A stretch of 23,049 bases of DNA from Phoronis ovalis (taxonomy: Eukaryota; Phoronida; Phoronidae). The stretch spans positions 1-23,049 of the forward strand of contig JAOXYB010081610.1 in NCBI GenBank assembly GCA_028565635.1. Direction: 5' to 3'. The translations under genes and the position numbers were made by a program. The stretch's first letter is position 1; each line of letters begins with the position of its first letter. Below the pieces are notes generated by a model. That model saw only the letters and a list, made by a program, of their open reading frames with translations. It made no database searches and had not been told where the DNA came from. Shown here in pieces: positions 1-12,400 of the stretch.

Positions 1-1883
1 ATTTTACTCATATTTCGTCATTTATAACAGTACTATCATTATTAGTACTGAAAATAAAAAAATATAAAATTGGGGTTGTGGGGTATCAGACTATCAAAAT
101 TTAAATATCACTAAATATAAGTTTCACAGTTGAAAAAGTATAATTTATCGTCACTTTAGACCACTTGAGTAAAAAAACTTCATTATTCAGACTGAGTCCA
201 GTCTATATTTAGCATTGAACCTAAGATATGAATTCCATTGGTGTTTTTGAATGACTATAGTGTTTAGGTGGTTGTGGCATGAGTTATTAAAAAATCTGTG
301 CACACTGTCACTGACTACAGGATGAACGTGGGTAATAAAAAGGTATCCTAGGGCAATAAAAATCTCCATTGTTTCTTCTGACTGTTGAAATTTATCAAGT
401 AGTTTATTTCAAATATTTAGGTCATCATAATTATGATGTATTTAAATATGTTAATGTCTATTGGAAATAGATTTTCTACATGCCAAAGTTAATGTTGCTT
501 AGGTTATGGTTTTAATATTTTTAATGATCTAAAGTCAAGCTGTAGTAGCTTTTTATGCACTGCCAAACTTGTTCCTAGGTTGCTTTCTTTTATTTCTATG
601 GCACTTGTTCAAATATCATTCAATATTGACTTTGTTATGTAAAATATACTTAACAATGAAATTTTTTTGTCATTAAAGTACAGTAGCTTTTTTCAGTTGT
701 TTTAACTTGACATAAGTGTTTGCACTGTTGATTTTTTTATATTTGAAGAAAATTGTTATATGGGGTAGGTTCCTGTTATATGGAATAGGTTCCTATTAGG
801 ATTTAGTATATAGTTATGTTATAGCATAGTTATACTATTGACTAAATAAATTGAATATAAGATTTGTTATCTTCTGAACCAGAAACAAGATACTTGTTCA
901 TTCTGCTAAGGAAATACTGAAGAATTGAAGTCAGCTAGTAAAATAATTTATAGATTTGTTTTAACACCATATTTATTGAGTGGAATAATGTACATAGAAC
1001 AGAAAGCATTGTGTGCACTTACCAGTTAAATTAATTGATTTGATGCCACAGCCATGGCAATCATTTCAGTCTCCAACATACTGTAACTGAAAGTTTTCCA
1101 AAACTAACAAAAATTTACTGGAAAAGTGAACATAATAAAATTGAGTTTGGAGGTTTTCGCTATAAAGATGTACCAAAGTATATTTAGGTTTAGTGAAAAT
1201 AATGTTTTATTACACATTATGTAATGTGGCTTAGTTTTTCTAAGAGTCTGTAGGTATTTTGGGCGTTGTGATTTTTGAAAAACTATTAGACACAAGATTC
1301 TGGCACTCTATTGACATTTGTAACAGTTAAGATGTGTGTGTAAATATTGATAAGACTGTAATCTGTTTTATGCCCATACTATGTACAGGCAATATATATG
1401 CATATATTGCAAATAAAGTGTCATAAAATGTGCTTGTCTAAACACCTACACATTTAGTCTGTTAAGTACAGTTTATGCTTACCAATATCTTAAAAGTTTT
1501 GTTTTTATATTTATTTATTTAAAAAATGATGGCTGTAACAGCAAGTATTATCTGGCATAAGTACACCATTGCACCAGACTTTGTTGACACTACATATCCA
1601 TATAGTATCTGCATATTAATATTGGGGGGTGTGGCGTTTCAGTTTTGGGTGTTTCGTATTGACAACATATTGTACTTTTTGGTAAAAAGAATAAAATTCC
1701 TGAGATCATTACAAAGTTTTAAAAATCGAAATTTCAATTTGGGCCTGTTTGCCATTGGAATATTGTGATGCATGCATATAGCTTTGGTATTAATGCGATT
1801 TTATCAAAGTCAGTATAGTGAAGACTGCACGAAAAATTAACTGGTAGTGCTTGAACGAGTGTAAGCTCACATCATTAAGAGAC
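1..1883. other. AT-rich non-coding DNA, probably intron of the myosin gene
   Basis: No exon of the myosin or of any recognisable protein was found here on either strand. Because the first visible myosin exon (3355) begins inside the P-loop glycine codon, the gene must continue upstream, so this stretch is inferred to be intron. Small structures seen: an adjacent direct repeat at 755-794 (two 20-bp copies with two differences) and a near-palindrome of TA steps around a TGCA core at 1389-1410. An 80-residue open frame at 1526-1768 resembles nothing I know. Confidence 0.6.
755..794. repeat. Two-copy 20-bp tandem repeat
   Basis: GTTATATGGGGTAGGTTCCT at 755-774 is followed directly by GTTATATGGAATAGGTTCCT at 775-794. 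Two of 20 positions differ. This is a simple local duplication in presumed intron DNA with no function visible. Confidence 0.8.
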
Positions 1884-1887
1884 TTAA

Positions 1888-2187
1888 GCCTTGTTCACAC
1901 GGGAACAAATAATCGCGATTAAACTCATTTGCAAGGTTAATGTACCATTTTTTACGTCGTGTGAACGCTTGCGAGAGTAATCCTGAACGATAAATCTCTC
2001 ATTTTTAATCCACCAAAGGAGGTGGATTGAAAATAAAAATCGCGATTATTCGTGCTTGCTCATGCCGTGATTGAATGTCAATCGCGATTGAATGTTTATA
2101 GTGCAAACGGTCATAATCGCGATTAAAATTTTGCTAGATTTTTTTTCTAGCTAATATTTTAATATCGATTGCTTGTGCGAACAGGGC
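1888..2187. mobile_element. 300-bp MITE-like element with TTAA target duplication
   Basis: The element is flanked by TTAA on both sides (1884-1887 and 2188-2191). Its ends are inverted repeats: GCCTTGTTCACAC on the left, and GCCCTGTTCGCAC when the right end is read on the other strand (11 of 13 match). It has no coding capacity. Inside are four perfect copies of the self-complementary 10-mer AATCGCGATT (1911, 2038, 2080, 2115). There is also an inverted copy of the terminal motif (GTGTGAAC, 1959-1966) and two hairpins: AATCCACC/GGTGGATT (2007-2028) and GCTAGA/TCTAGC (2133-2151). A TTAA duplication is typical of piggyBac-type elements, but because TTAA contains TTA/TAA, a PIF/Harbinger-type 3-bp duplication cannot be excluded. 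The structure is directly visible; the family is inference. Confidence 0.75.
2007..2028. repeat. Hairpin inside the MITE
   Basis: AATCCACC (2007-2014) and GGTGGATT (2021-2028) are perfect 8-bp inverted arms around a 6-base loop. The arm sits close to the element centre, typical of foldback-prone non-autonomous elements. Confidence 0.7.
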
Positions 2188-2191
2188 TTAA

Positions 2192-3354
2192 TAGTTCAGG
2201 GAAGGTTGCTCTCTTTTATATTTGAATGATGGTGTTTTTCAATGGAGTTTGATGGGCATTTAATGGTGTAATAAATATGCCATCTTGTCACTCACCAAGC
2301 CTCTCCATATTTTTACACAGTGCTCCAAATACATTGTTGTCATTTTTATGTATATATAATTCCAGATATTAAAAAGCACTGAAAATATTTTAATCCCTGA
2401 ATTCTAAATGCTTTATTAATTTGCTCCCAGTATTTTCATAACAGTTAATGTCAATTTCTTAAATTCAGTTCAGCTTAAGACTAAATCTCAAAATTGTTGA
2501 TTTACTTTTTGGTAGTTGAAGATTTGGAATTTCAGTTCCTTCAAAATGCAATAAAATTCATTTAGAATAGAAGTCAGTATGTTCTGGTGGTGTTTTAACT
2601 TTTAGATGGTTTAAAGAATTATTTATTGGTTGAAATTAATTTTTAATGGGTGTCTGTCAAAATAATTTTGCACAAAATGTTACATGTTGCCAAGGAAACA
2701 CAACATATAATAGATTCACAACATATAATAGCATGTGTAAACTTTATCTTGCTAACATAGTAGTATGTTATTAGACTATATAAGCTTGCTGTGCAAAATA
2801 TGTGTTTGTAATACATTATAGCTTTATTTTGATTGTAAAAAGTAGTCATTTTCTTGATAACCTCTGATACGGGCTGTCACTGTCTCATTATTATGACAGT
2901 AGTGATAAATTATATTGTAGTTTTAGTACAAAAGCTAACATATTTGCCCTGACCATATTTCAAACTGAATTAATGTCTGTGAGGATCCAAAATATATAAC
3001 TGATATAACTTAAAATGATAGCTGCTTTTTTTACTCGTGTAGTTAGCAGAATATTTTGATGCTTTGTTACTACAACACAGTGTCACATTTACCTGGAGCA
3101 CAGTTAAGGATTCAAATTTGATTTTCAAGAGTTTAATAGTATTGCCATTGTTCATTCCACCCTGACACTAAAGCAGTGACTCACTCCCTCCATTTCTGGC
3201 AATATTTTACTGAAGTCTGCTCCCAGGTCGACCAATCGTTGCCATATGGTTCTTTACCAGTCTTGCTTTTTGAATTAAATAAACAGGTTGATCAGAAATC
3301 CGTAGATTCTTACTCTACTACAGATTGTATTTATTTTGTTTTCTTGTTTTTCAG
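2192..3354. other. Non-coding, presumed myosin intron up to the first visible exon
   Basis: No exon was recognised. A short direct repeat CACAACATATAATAG occurs at 2699-2713 and 2717-2731. The segment ends in a good pyrimidine-rich acceptor (about 3330-3354, ending TTTTTCAG). I looked specifically for the preceding myosin exon, which should end in residues like CIVIS plus the first base of a glycine codon, and did not find it. Confidence 0.6.
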
Positions 3355-3448
3355 GTGAAAGTGGCTCAGGAAAAACTGAAGCCTCCAAGGTTATCATGAG
3401 ATACATTGCGGCTGTCACAAATATTGCTGGGCAAAAAGAAGTAGAAAG
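3355..3448 (+). CDS. Myo1D-like: Myosin exon 1 of the window: P-loop
   Basis: Begins with the last two bases of a glycine codon and encodes residues 1-31 plus two bases of R32. Contains the ATP-binding P-loop GESGSGKTE (usual form GESGAGKTE; the Ala position is Ser) and the class I hallmark YIAAVTN. Acceptor TTTTTCAG, donor GTGAAG. Confidence 0.95.
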
Positions 3449-6400
3449 GTGAAGCTATAAGCTTGCATAGTTAATTGAGGTGTCCAGGATATGCAACATC
3501 AACTATGAATGCTTCAGGGATATTCTGCTTCACTTTAATAAGAATTTTTTGGGTTGTGCTAGATGTACCAGATCAATTTCTTTTCATGCAATTTTATGTA
3601 GATGTTTTCTGCGATTCGGAAGAAGGCTTCAAAAATAAATGTAACATTGTTGTAACATTTTATGAAATAGGAATTATTTGTACAATGAAGTTTTCCATTT
3701 CCAGAGTTAAAGATGTCCTAATACGATCAAATGCCATTTTAGAAGCGTTTGGAAATGCTTGTACGAACCGTAATGATAACTCGAGTCGTTTTGGTAAATA
3801 TATGGATATCAACTTTGATTTTAAAGGAGACCCAATTGGAGGACATATCAGTAATTATTTACTTGAAAAGGTAGGACAAACAGACACATCATGATTAATG
3901 TGCCGCTCACTGGTATACATGAACTTGGAGCTTAAGAGTTTGTTTTTTAGTTAGTTCCTAGCATATCTCTAGATGGGATTCTTGCGTGGATAATGTGAAT
4001 GAGTATCTTTTAATCACTCAGGTTTTTTGTATCAATTTAATGTTTTATCTGTGAGCTGTCGCTTAAAAATTTAAACCTCTTTAGGTATCACATTGTCATG
4101 TGTGGAAAAGAAACCAGTGCGGCACAGTGCCTTCAGGCATATAGCAAATAAAAATATGTCTGTTCATTGTTTGCCCATTATGTTATTAATTTCTAGCTGG
4201 TCACTGCACGTCCAACTTTGATTTGCTTATCATGTCTTTTTATAAACTTTGGGTTTCATGCTAAAGCTATAAATAGAAGGGGAGGGTTATATACAGCACA
4301 TCCTTTCTTTCTAGAAATTTCAAATCTAGTAATTCCACAAAAACTGGAAATCACATTTATATTTAAAGCTAGTGTGCTCTACTAGTATCATTTATTCTGG
4401 GTTATACAATAAATGCTTTATTATATGCATACTTAAAAAAATATCCTCAAAACATCAGGAACTAACTTAAAAATATCCTCAAAACATCAGGAACTAACTT
4501 AAAAATATCCTCAAAACATCAGGAACTAACTTAAAAATATCCTCAAAACATCAGGAACTAACTTGATATGTGCTTTGCAATACCTGCTGGACTACAGATA
4601 ATTAAAATAAAATATGCAGGAAACCAGTGATACATACCTGTCAAGTTGCAAGAATTTTTGGGGGTAAATTCGCATGCTGAAAAAATAAGCCCATGTTTAT
4701 AACTTACAGCTTTCATGAGGTTCCTAACTACGTATACCATTTAGAACTAAGTATCCAGCTCGGATCATCTTTGTGTTCAATTTATTTTAAATTGTTAATT
4801 TCACAGGTATGGTGATATGTGATATAAAGAAACCTATATGTTAAAATGTTTCACCTTCTTTCTTATTGTAGTCGCGTGTCATACACCAGCAAGCCGGTGA
4901 AAGAAACTTTCATTCGTTCTACCAACTATTGTATGGCAGCTCAGAACAAAAGCTACACGAATACAATCTTGAGCGTAATCCTAGCAATTACTTCTATCTT
5001 AACCAAGGCGGACAGGATAAGGTATTATGTCTACACCATCAGTAAATACACTATTTTTACACGTAAACTGGTAAATTTAATTGGTAGATACTTTGTGCTA
5101 AAAAATTAGTATACATCTATACTACTAAAGGAAGGGAGTGAATTTTTCTTACTGAAACTGCGTCTAGGCACGCACCACTATCGGTGTGTAACCACGGCCG
5201 GTACATTACTTACGTTGTCATTTCCAGCAATTTTACTGTCAACGTCGTACTTCTGTGCCCATTGCGCATTTGTACATTAAACGCCTTCTCAATGGCAGTT
5301 CCTACCATTTATATCATGCACTAATTCCGAGCCATATTTCTAATCTATATGAGGACCATACCCTGTATTTCTAGTTGTTGCTAAAGTTAGGATGAAGAAT
5401 TCTTACATTTCCATGCCACCCGTACTTTTTTTATAAATTAATGTGAAAGCTTATTTTTCAAGAACACTTTTTGTATTAAAAGCTTATTGATTAACAAAAC
5501 AGCAATCTGTAAATTTTCCCATTAATACAAAATTTGTCTATAATACAATCCTACTAAAAATAATGTCATATCCCTTTGCATAATGTTGCATTACAGATTG
5601 CAACACTCAATGACAGGCAAGATTTCCGTACTGTGGAGACTGCAATGAAAGCAACTGGCATATCACCACAAAGCTCAGAAACTTTGTGGAAAATAGTGGC
5701 AGCAGTTATACATTTGGTAAATATTATATTATGTTGTGTTATTATCTCAAATGTGTTTGAAGCATGTTTATCAATGTCACCAGTTGTGTTACTCATAGCT
5801 TTATAAATGTGTAGGTTCAAAATGTTGAAATGTCATTGTTTGTTTCATAGATATTAATATAATTGTAGAATTATGTGATATGAAATGTGATTTTGTAGCC
5901 AAAAGGAGTTTTCTAGAAAATATTTGTATTTCAGGGTGAAGTTGATTATGAGCCAGATGGAGACAATGTAGCAGTAAAGGACCGCAATCACTTATCCAAG
6001 GTCAGTGATCTGTTATCAGTTAATGGAGAAGATATGGAGAAAGCGTTGTGTTTCCGTGTAGTAGCAGCTCGGGGTGAGGTCATGGAAAAAGGGCACAGTG
6101 TGTCTGAAGCAGCGTATGCTAAAAATGCATTTGCTAAGGTTTGTACGATAACTTGAAATTTGAACTATAAATTCAGGTTAGATGTCTTGTTGAAAAATTA
6201 CTGATTGTCCATTTATTTATTTGAAACATTATAAACACGAAAAGTTATTTCAAAAGCATTAGCTTCTCTACTGCAACTAATCATGAAGTTAAGAACAGGT
6301 TTGGCTGTTTTTTGAGAAATTCACTTATTTGCAAAACAGATGAAGGTTTGACCACTCAAACGTTTTTGATTTTTATTTTGTACTTAATTCCTAATTTAGA

Positions 6401-9400
6401 AAAAAATATGTGTTTCCATTATTAAAACTAAAGGTTTTTGATAATTGTAGGCGATATATGAGCGAATGTTCACATGGATGGTAGACAGAATTAATGATGC
6501 GATACATATCCCTTCTGATGTCATAAAACATGGACGGAATACCGTTATCGGAGTACTAGACATCTATGGCTTTGAAATTTTTGACAATAACAGGTTTGTA
6601 ATTGTGTTTTCAATGAAATTTTAGCATGTAATTAAGTAACTAATTATCAGCTGTTGGAGAAGGAAACTGATGCTAGAAGATCAAATGCTGTGTTAACAGT
6701 GAATTTGCATCTGGTGGGAAAATGTCTAATTTAAAAACAGCTATACTAGACCTCCTGTTTGATTACAATAATATTATGCCTTGAATTTTTTATTACTCTT
6801 TACAATGTTACTCATAGTCAATAGAGCAAAACGGCTGGAGACTTGTTCGAGAGCAGCTCTAAAAGAAATTCTTTCCTCGGAAGACACTTGTCATTTGTTT
6901 TGTATGCAAAATAACAATACCAAGCGTGTGCTGAATAGAAACTTGATTGGCAATGTCCCTGTTGGGATACTAACCCCTTGCTGTAATTTTTCTTGACATT
7001 TCACTCTAGCGACTATGAATAACACTGAGACGAGTGTTTTATGCCTAGACGTAGAAGTTGTATTGCATTTTTATTTTAGTATTCACAGTTTTCATAAAAA
7101 TGATGAGAGAAGTAGTAAAGATTTTATCATTAACATTCCACTGATCTGTGCTTGAAAACAAACCTGAATGTATTAAGAACTGGCCCCTGACTTGGGAAAT
7201 ACTGTTCTATTGCTTTGCCCTACTGAGTATCTCAATCGACTAGACAAATCCTCATTTCAATATTAATGTGTAGATGTAGTAGCTATCATGGTAATCTTAA
7301 TATGGCTGTATATAGTTCTTTAAAAACCTGTGTTACCTCATTTGTCAATAAGCAATTGTCTCAACTTACTTCTTCATTAATTCATTTACTCAAACTATGT
7401 TTTACAGCTTTGAACAGTTTTGTATAAATTACTGCAATGAAAAGCTTCAGCAGTTGTTTATTGAGTTGGTGCTTAAACAAGAACAAGAGGAATACATGAG
7501 AGAAGGCATTCAGTGGGAGCATGTAAGTAAAGGAAAAATTAACTTGTGCCACACTGTACCACAGTTTACCTCAAGCAATGGTGTGCTTGAGCTCTAGGTA
7601 GCTCACAACCGTAGAAAGTCCTGTCTAACACAATGTTAAATAAACGATTTCAAATATTTTTTTTTTAAAAACCTACACACTGAGCACCAATCTCTCTCTC
7701 GATCCACTTGCATCACATATACATTTTAGGAAAACCGTTCCATTTACCCCCCCAACAACCATACAGTTTTGAAGATATTTGGCAAAAATTGAGCCCCCTT
7801 GGAGATTTCTCAAATCGGAACCTGGAGCTACTTGAACTTGACCTCTTGTGCATGAACTGATACAACTGATGCGCCCTGAAATTTTCGTTAATTTCACAAG
7901 CAATAGCTATCATTCCTGTTGAAAAATAGCTTATATATTTTAATCATAACCCAGTGGATTTCTGTCTAGTAACACTCGCCTATATAACCTGTAAATAAAC
8001 TGAGTAATGCTATGTCTACGACAAAGTCTGTGTAGATAATTCATTTAGAAAGATTAATGTTGCAGCCCAGATTATGATTTGCATACTCAAGTACAAAAGT
8101 GGCAAATAAAGCAAAATCTCAGTGATGTGCATAGAATTGTGTTAATTACAAAAAAAATTTAAAATGATAAATTTGTTCTGTTGGCAACCACCTTACTATG
8201 TAATGGTTGCAAGTGCAATATGTATCTAATGATTTCCCCGTGATCATTACATGTCTGTTTCTCTACCTCCAGGTTGAATATTTTAACAACAAGATAATCT
8301 GTGACGTGGTTGAAGAGCCACATCGAGGTGTCTTAGCTATCTTGGATGAAGCCTGTCTAAGTGTTGGAAAGGTTACAGATGTCGTAAGTTGATTTGGAGT
8401 TTACGAACTATAGATTTCTGATAGTTAACAGCTACATAATTAAAATAAGAGAGGGTATATATATAACACTAATCAAAAAGTCCGGAACTGATTTTCTCTT
8501 TTCATTAGTTATATTACTAATAATTATCTTTTAGCTACTTGTGTGATTCCGCTGATTTGATATGAAAAATCCAAGTTCATGTGGTGCAGAAGTATCACTA
8601 AATTTTATGACATATTTAACCACATATATCGCTATTCTTGAAGCTACTGATATTTGCTGAGGGTTAAACCACAGGGGTGTACTATGTCTCTGCAACACCA
8701 AATCATGCAATGTTCATGATAATCTTATGTCTAACTTTCTAAAAACTCTGTAATTTCTATTACAATTGTTGTTTTTCAGATGTTCCTACATGCTTTAGAT
8801 CAGAAACTGGCTAAAAATCAGCACTACACTAGTCGCAAGGTGAGTTTAAACAAAACTTTTTACCATGATTAGCTGGTACAACGCTCAAAACCTGTGAAAC
8901 AGAACATTACAAACTATCTAATCTGATTGATGAAATATCCACGCAACAGATCTTAGTGTTTATTACAGTAATTTGCATTGTTGTAAAACTTTACTGTTAG
9001 GAGGTGGAGCGTACCGTGTCTTTTGGTTTATGACAGAACAAAAGCTGATGGTGATTGCATGCAATCATGCTGGTAGTTAGAATTCCTCCTTGATAATCGT
9101 ACCCATACATGACCAAATCAGTTTGATATAAGAGTTATAATGAAAATAAAAATATTTGCATCAAAGTTATGTTGCTTCTTATTTTCAGTTAGAGCCTGCT
9201 GAAAAATCATTGGTCCATGACCAGGATTTTAGAATCAAACACTATGCGGGCAACGTGGCATATAGTGTGGTAGGATTCATAGATAAGAACAAAGACACGC
9301 TCTTCCAAGACTTCAAGAGACTACTCTATAACAGGTATTTATTGTAATTGGACTACTGTAGGCTATACAACACTCTGTAACAGGTATACTTTATAGAAGT

Positions 9401-12400
9401 CAATTTTACGAAACTTTGAGTTTTTCAAGTGTCATTTTTTAATAAATTGGTAAATGAAAAAAATATGTACTTGATGGTTAATGGAGATATTTTCTTATTT
9501 TGTGCTGATTCCAGTTTCCAAACATTTTATATACTCCAACTCTGAAAGAGATCAAGAAAGGAAAACTGGAACACATGCACCACTTGAAAACTTTATTAAA
9601 ATTACTCAGATTAGAACTGGGACCTGTGATCTTGTTTGACAGTAATAATTCCCTTATTTTTAGTCAAAATCCAATGGTGAGTAAAATGTGGCTAGATGGC
9701 GCTCAAGATGTTACTGAGGTATGTAAATAATTAGGCAAGTAATAATTAGAAGCAAATAATTTAGATACTGGAAGGTGAAATTTTATTTTTTCATCTTTTT
9801 AATTATACACCGAGGAAATATGCTAGTGCTCAATAGTGATTAATCCTAAAGACTTGTTATTAGATGTATAAAATCCCCAGTGTCGGGAGAGGTAACCTTA
9901 AGGTCAAAATCAATTGATTTTGTGTTAAGTAAAGCTCGTAAACTAAGATATGGCATTTAGAAGTGGTAATTCTGAGGTCAAAACTTCCACGAAACCGAAT
10001 TATTAAGATTTGTCAGAATGTTCAAAAATGACATTGAAAATTAGCCTTGCTAAGAAGCTAGTGCCAAGTTCTAGTTTATTAGAACAAATATCATCTGATG
10101 GAAAAAGGTTTAAAATACTTTAATTTTCTGTAAAATTTATATTAGACATCCGCTAAAATTAAACATAATTAAGTTTGATGGCATCACGAAAATAAATATT
10201 GTATTATCATGTTACTTGTTGGAAAGTACTATTCACTATGGTAGGCATAAATTTGCTACTTGGGTGGAAGATGTTATAGTATTACTACAGATAGATTTTA
10301 ATGCACATAATTCATTGTGAATTAATCCATTTTTTCTTTCTGTTATTTTCAGGTGACTAAACGACCAGTTACTGCTGGCACACATTTCAAGAACTCAATT
10401 ATAGCACTTGTTGAAACTCTTTCAACAAAGGTATAACCATAATTTTTTTAGTATAATATAATTGTGTTAAAACTATGAATTATTTTCATTGGACTAGAAG
10501 GTAAAACAAACTACTTATAGCATGTACTGTTAGTTCAAGAGGCTTGAAAGAAATCGAGGAGAGATTTTCAGATGAGCATTTTATATGTCATAGTCCCACT
10601 GAGGAAACCACAGACCTTTGTGGACCTGTGAAACAGGTGCAGAACTGAAGGTTTGTGATTTTCTCAATGGTCGTAGCTAAAGATTAGATATGCACAGGTA
10701 CAATTTTAAAAATACCTTGTATGTCTATTTTTGCATCACTAGATGATAGCTATGCTTCTTGCATATAGACCGTTGGCAACATCACTACTGATTGATGATG
10801 AGAATTCAAGTAACATAAATTCGCATTGAGATAAGCTACTAAATATTATGTATATTTTTACAGGAACCTCACTACGTGCGTTGTATTAAACCCAATGAGG
10901 AGAAGTCTCCAATCCTCTTCAATGATGAGCGTTGTCGTCATCAGGTTATGTACTTAGGTCTTCTAGAGAATGTGCGGGTCAGGAGAGCAGGCTTTGCTTA
11001 TAGGATGCATTATACTAGGTTCCTCGATAGGTGGGTACAGCAGGGGTAAACAAAATGGCTAAGAGTGCTTTTTCTCCTTGAATATTCATTTTCAAGTATA
11101 GTTAAAGTTATAGTCAACAGTGGAAAAAATATTAATCTTACAATCTTAGGTTTCAATATCCCCTTTTGTTGGTGAGGTTTCAGTATCCCCTTTTGTTGTT
11201 GCCATCTTTCACTAGAGGTCGCCAGCACTGAGAATAGTGTCTGGAGGATGACGATAACTTTGTCTGTAAGATTTACATCATAACTGATCTACTGACTAGC
11301 TGTTCAGGATCAGAAGACCATTTTATTATTTTTTCAGATATAAGTGTATTTCCCAGTCTACCTGGCCAAACTATAAGGGTGGTTCAGAGCAGGATGGCAT
11401 TCAAGTGATTTTAAAGGAATGTGGCTTTCAAGATGATGTTCAGTTTGGAAAAACAAAGATTTTCATCCGCTCACCTCAAACTATCTTTACATTGGAAGAA
11501 AAACGTGGAAAATTGATCCCTTCAATTGTCAAGTTTTTGCAGAAGGTAAATGCTTGTTTATACTCCCAATTTGTTTTGTTATGGCCTTATGTGTTTAATC
11601 AATTGTAGTTGAGTTTTAGTTATTATCGCTTTTAATTTTGTTGTATATTACATAGTATTCTGCCTGACTACTTGGTATCTGTTTCACTTTTCGAGATTTT
11701 GCAATTTTTCCTAAGAATTTTCTTCAATCACTCTACAAAATTTATGTAATGTGTCGCATGGCAGCAGTTTCCAGCCAAATAAGTTATTATTACAAATGCC
11801 ACAAAATAATCATGGATGCTTATGGCTTACAGATGTTTATGTCCTTTTTATCTCAGATGTGGCGAGGTGGGGCTGCTCGGCTGCGTGTCAAGAGGATGCG
11901 TGCAATGTACCGTATTATGGCAAGATTTAGGCGTTACAAACTACGCATGTATATAGTCCAGACTGTGGAACTGTTTAGGAATGTTCGTCAACTACCTGAT
12001 TATGGCAAGAGCATTGAGTGGCCAACACCACCTGCTGTGTTGTCAGGTCTCGTAGAAGAACTCAAGAAAGCTCACAGGAGGTATTACACAGTAGTTGCTA
12101 ATTCTCTTATTTTATAGCAATTTTATAGCTTTTCCAATTAATTCGTTGAATATGCGTATTTTATGTCTGATTTTCCTTGAAAAATACCATACAATGTTAG
12201 TGGACAGAATTTTGAAATGTTTTCTACTTTGCTAACCAGGTGGCGTGGTAATATGATTCTTAAAGATATCCCGCGCGAAGCTCGTCCAGAATTCCGATTG
12301 AAAATCACGGCAGCAGAAGTTCTTCAAGGAAAGCGAAAAGAATGGGGTTTCAAGAGAAAATGGGAAGGAAATTATCTAAGTTTGGTAAGAATTAATTGTA

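Noticed and set aside
1526-1768. 80-residue open frame with hydrophobic segments
   Set aside because: No recognisable family or splice context, and low-complexity AT-rich codons; probably chance.
3475-3704. Upstream extension of the exon 2 open frame
   Set aside because: Myosin similarity begins only after the acceptor at 3704; the preceding residues match nothing in the family, and phase agreement with exon 1 demands the splice.
4437-4564. Possible CRISPR-like array
   Set aside because: The units are directly adjacent with no spacers, in an animal intron.
4846-5109. 87-residue plus-strand open frame over exon 3
   Set aside because: It is a different frame from the true exon reading ([16 protein letters not shown]), which matches myosin exactly.
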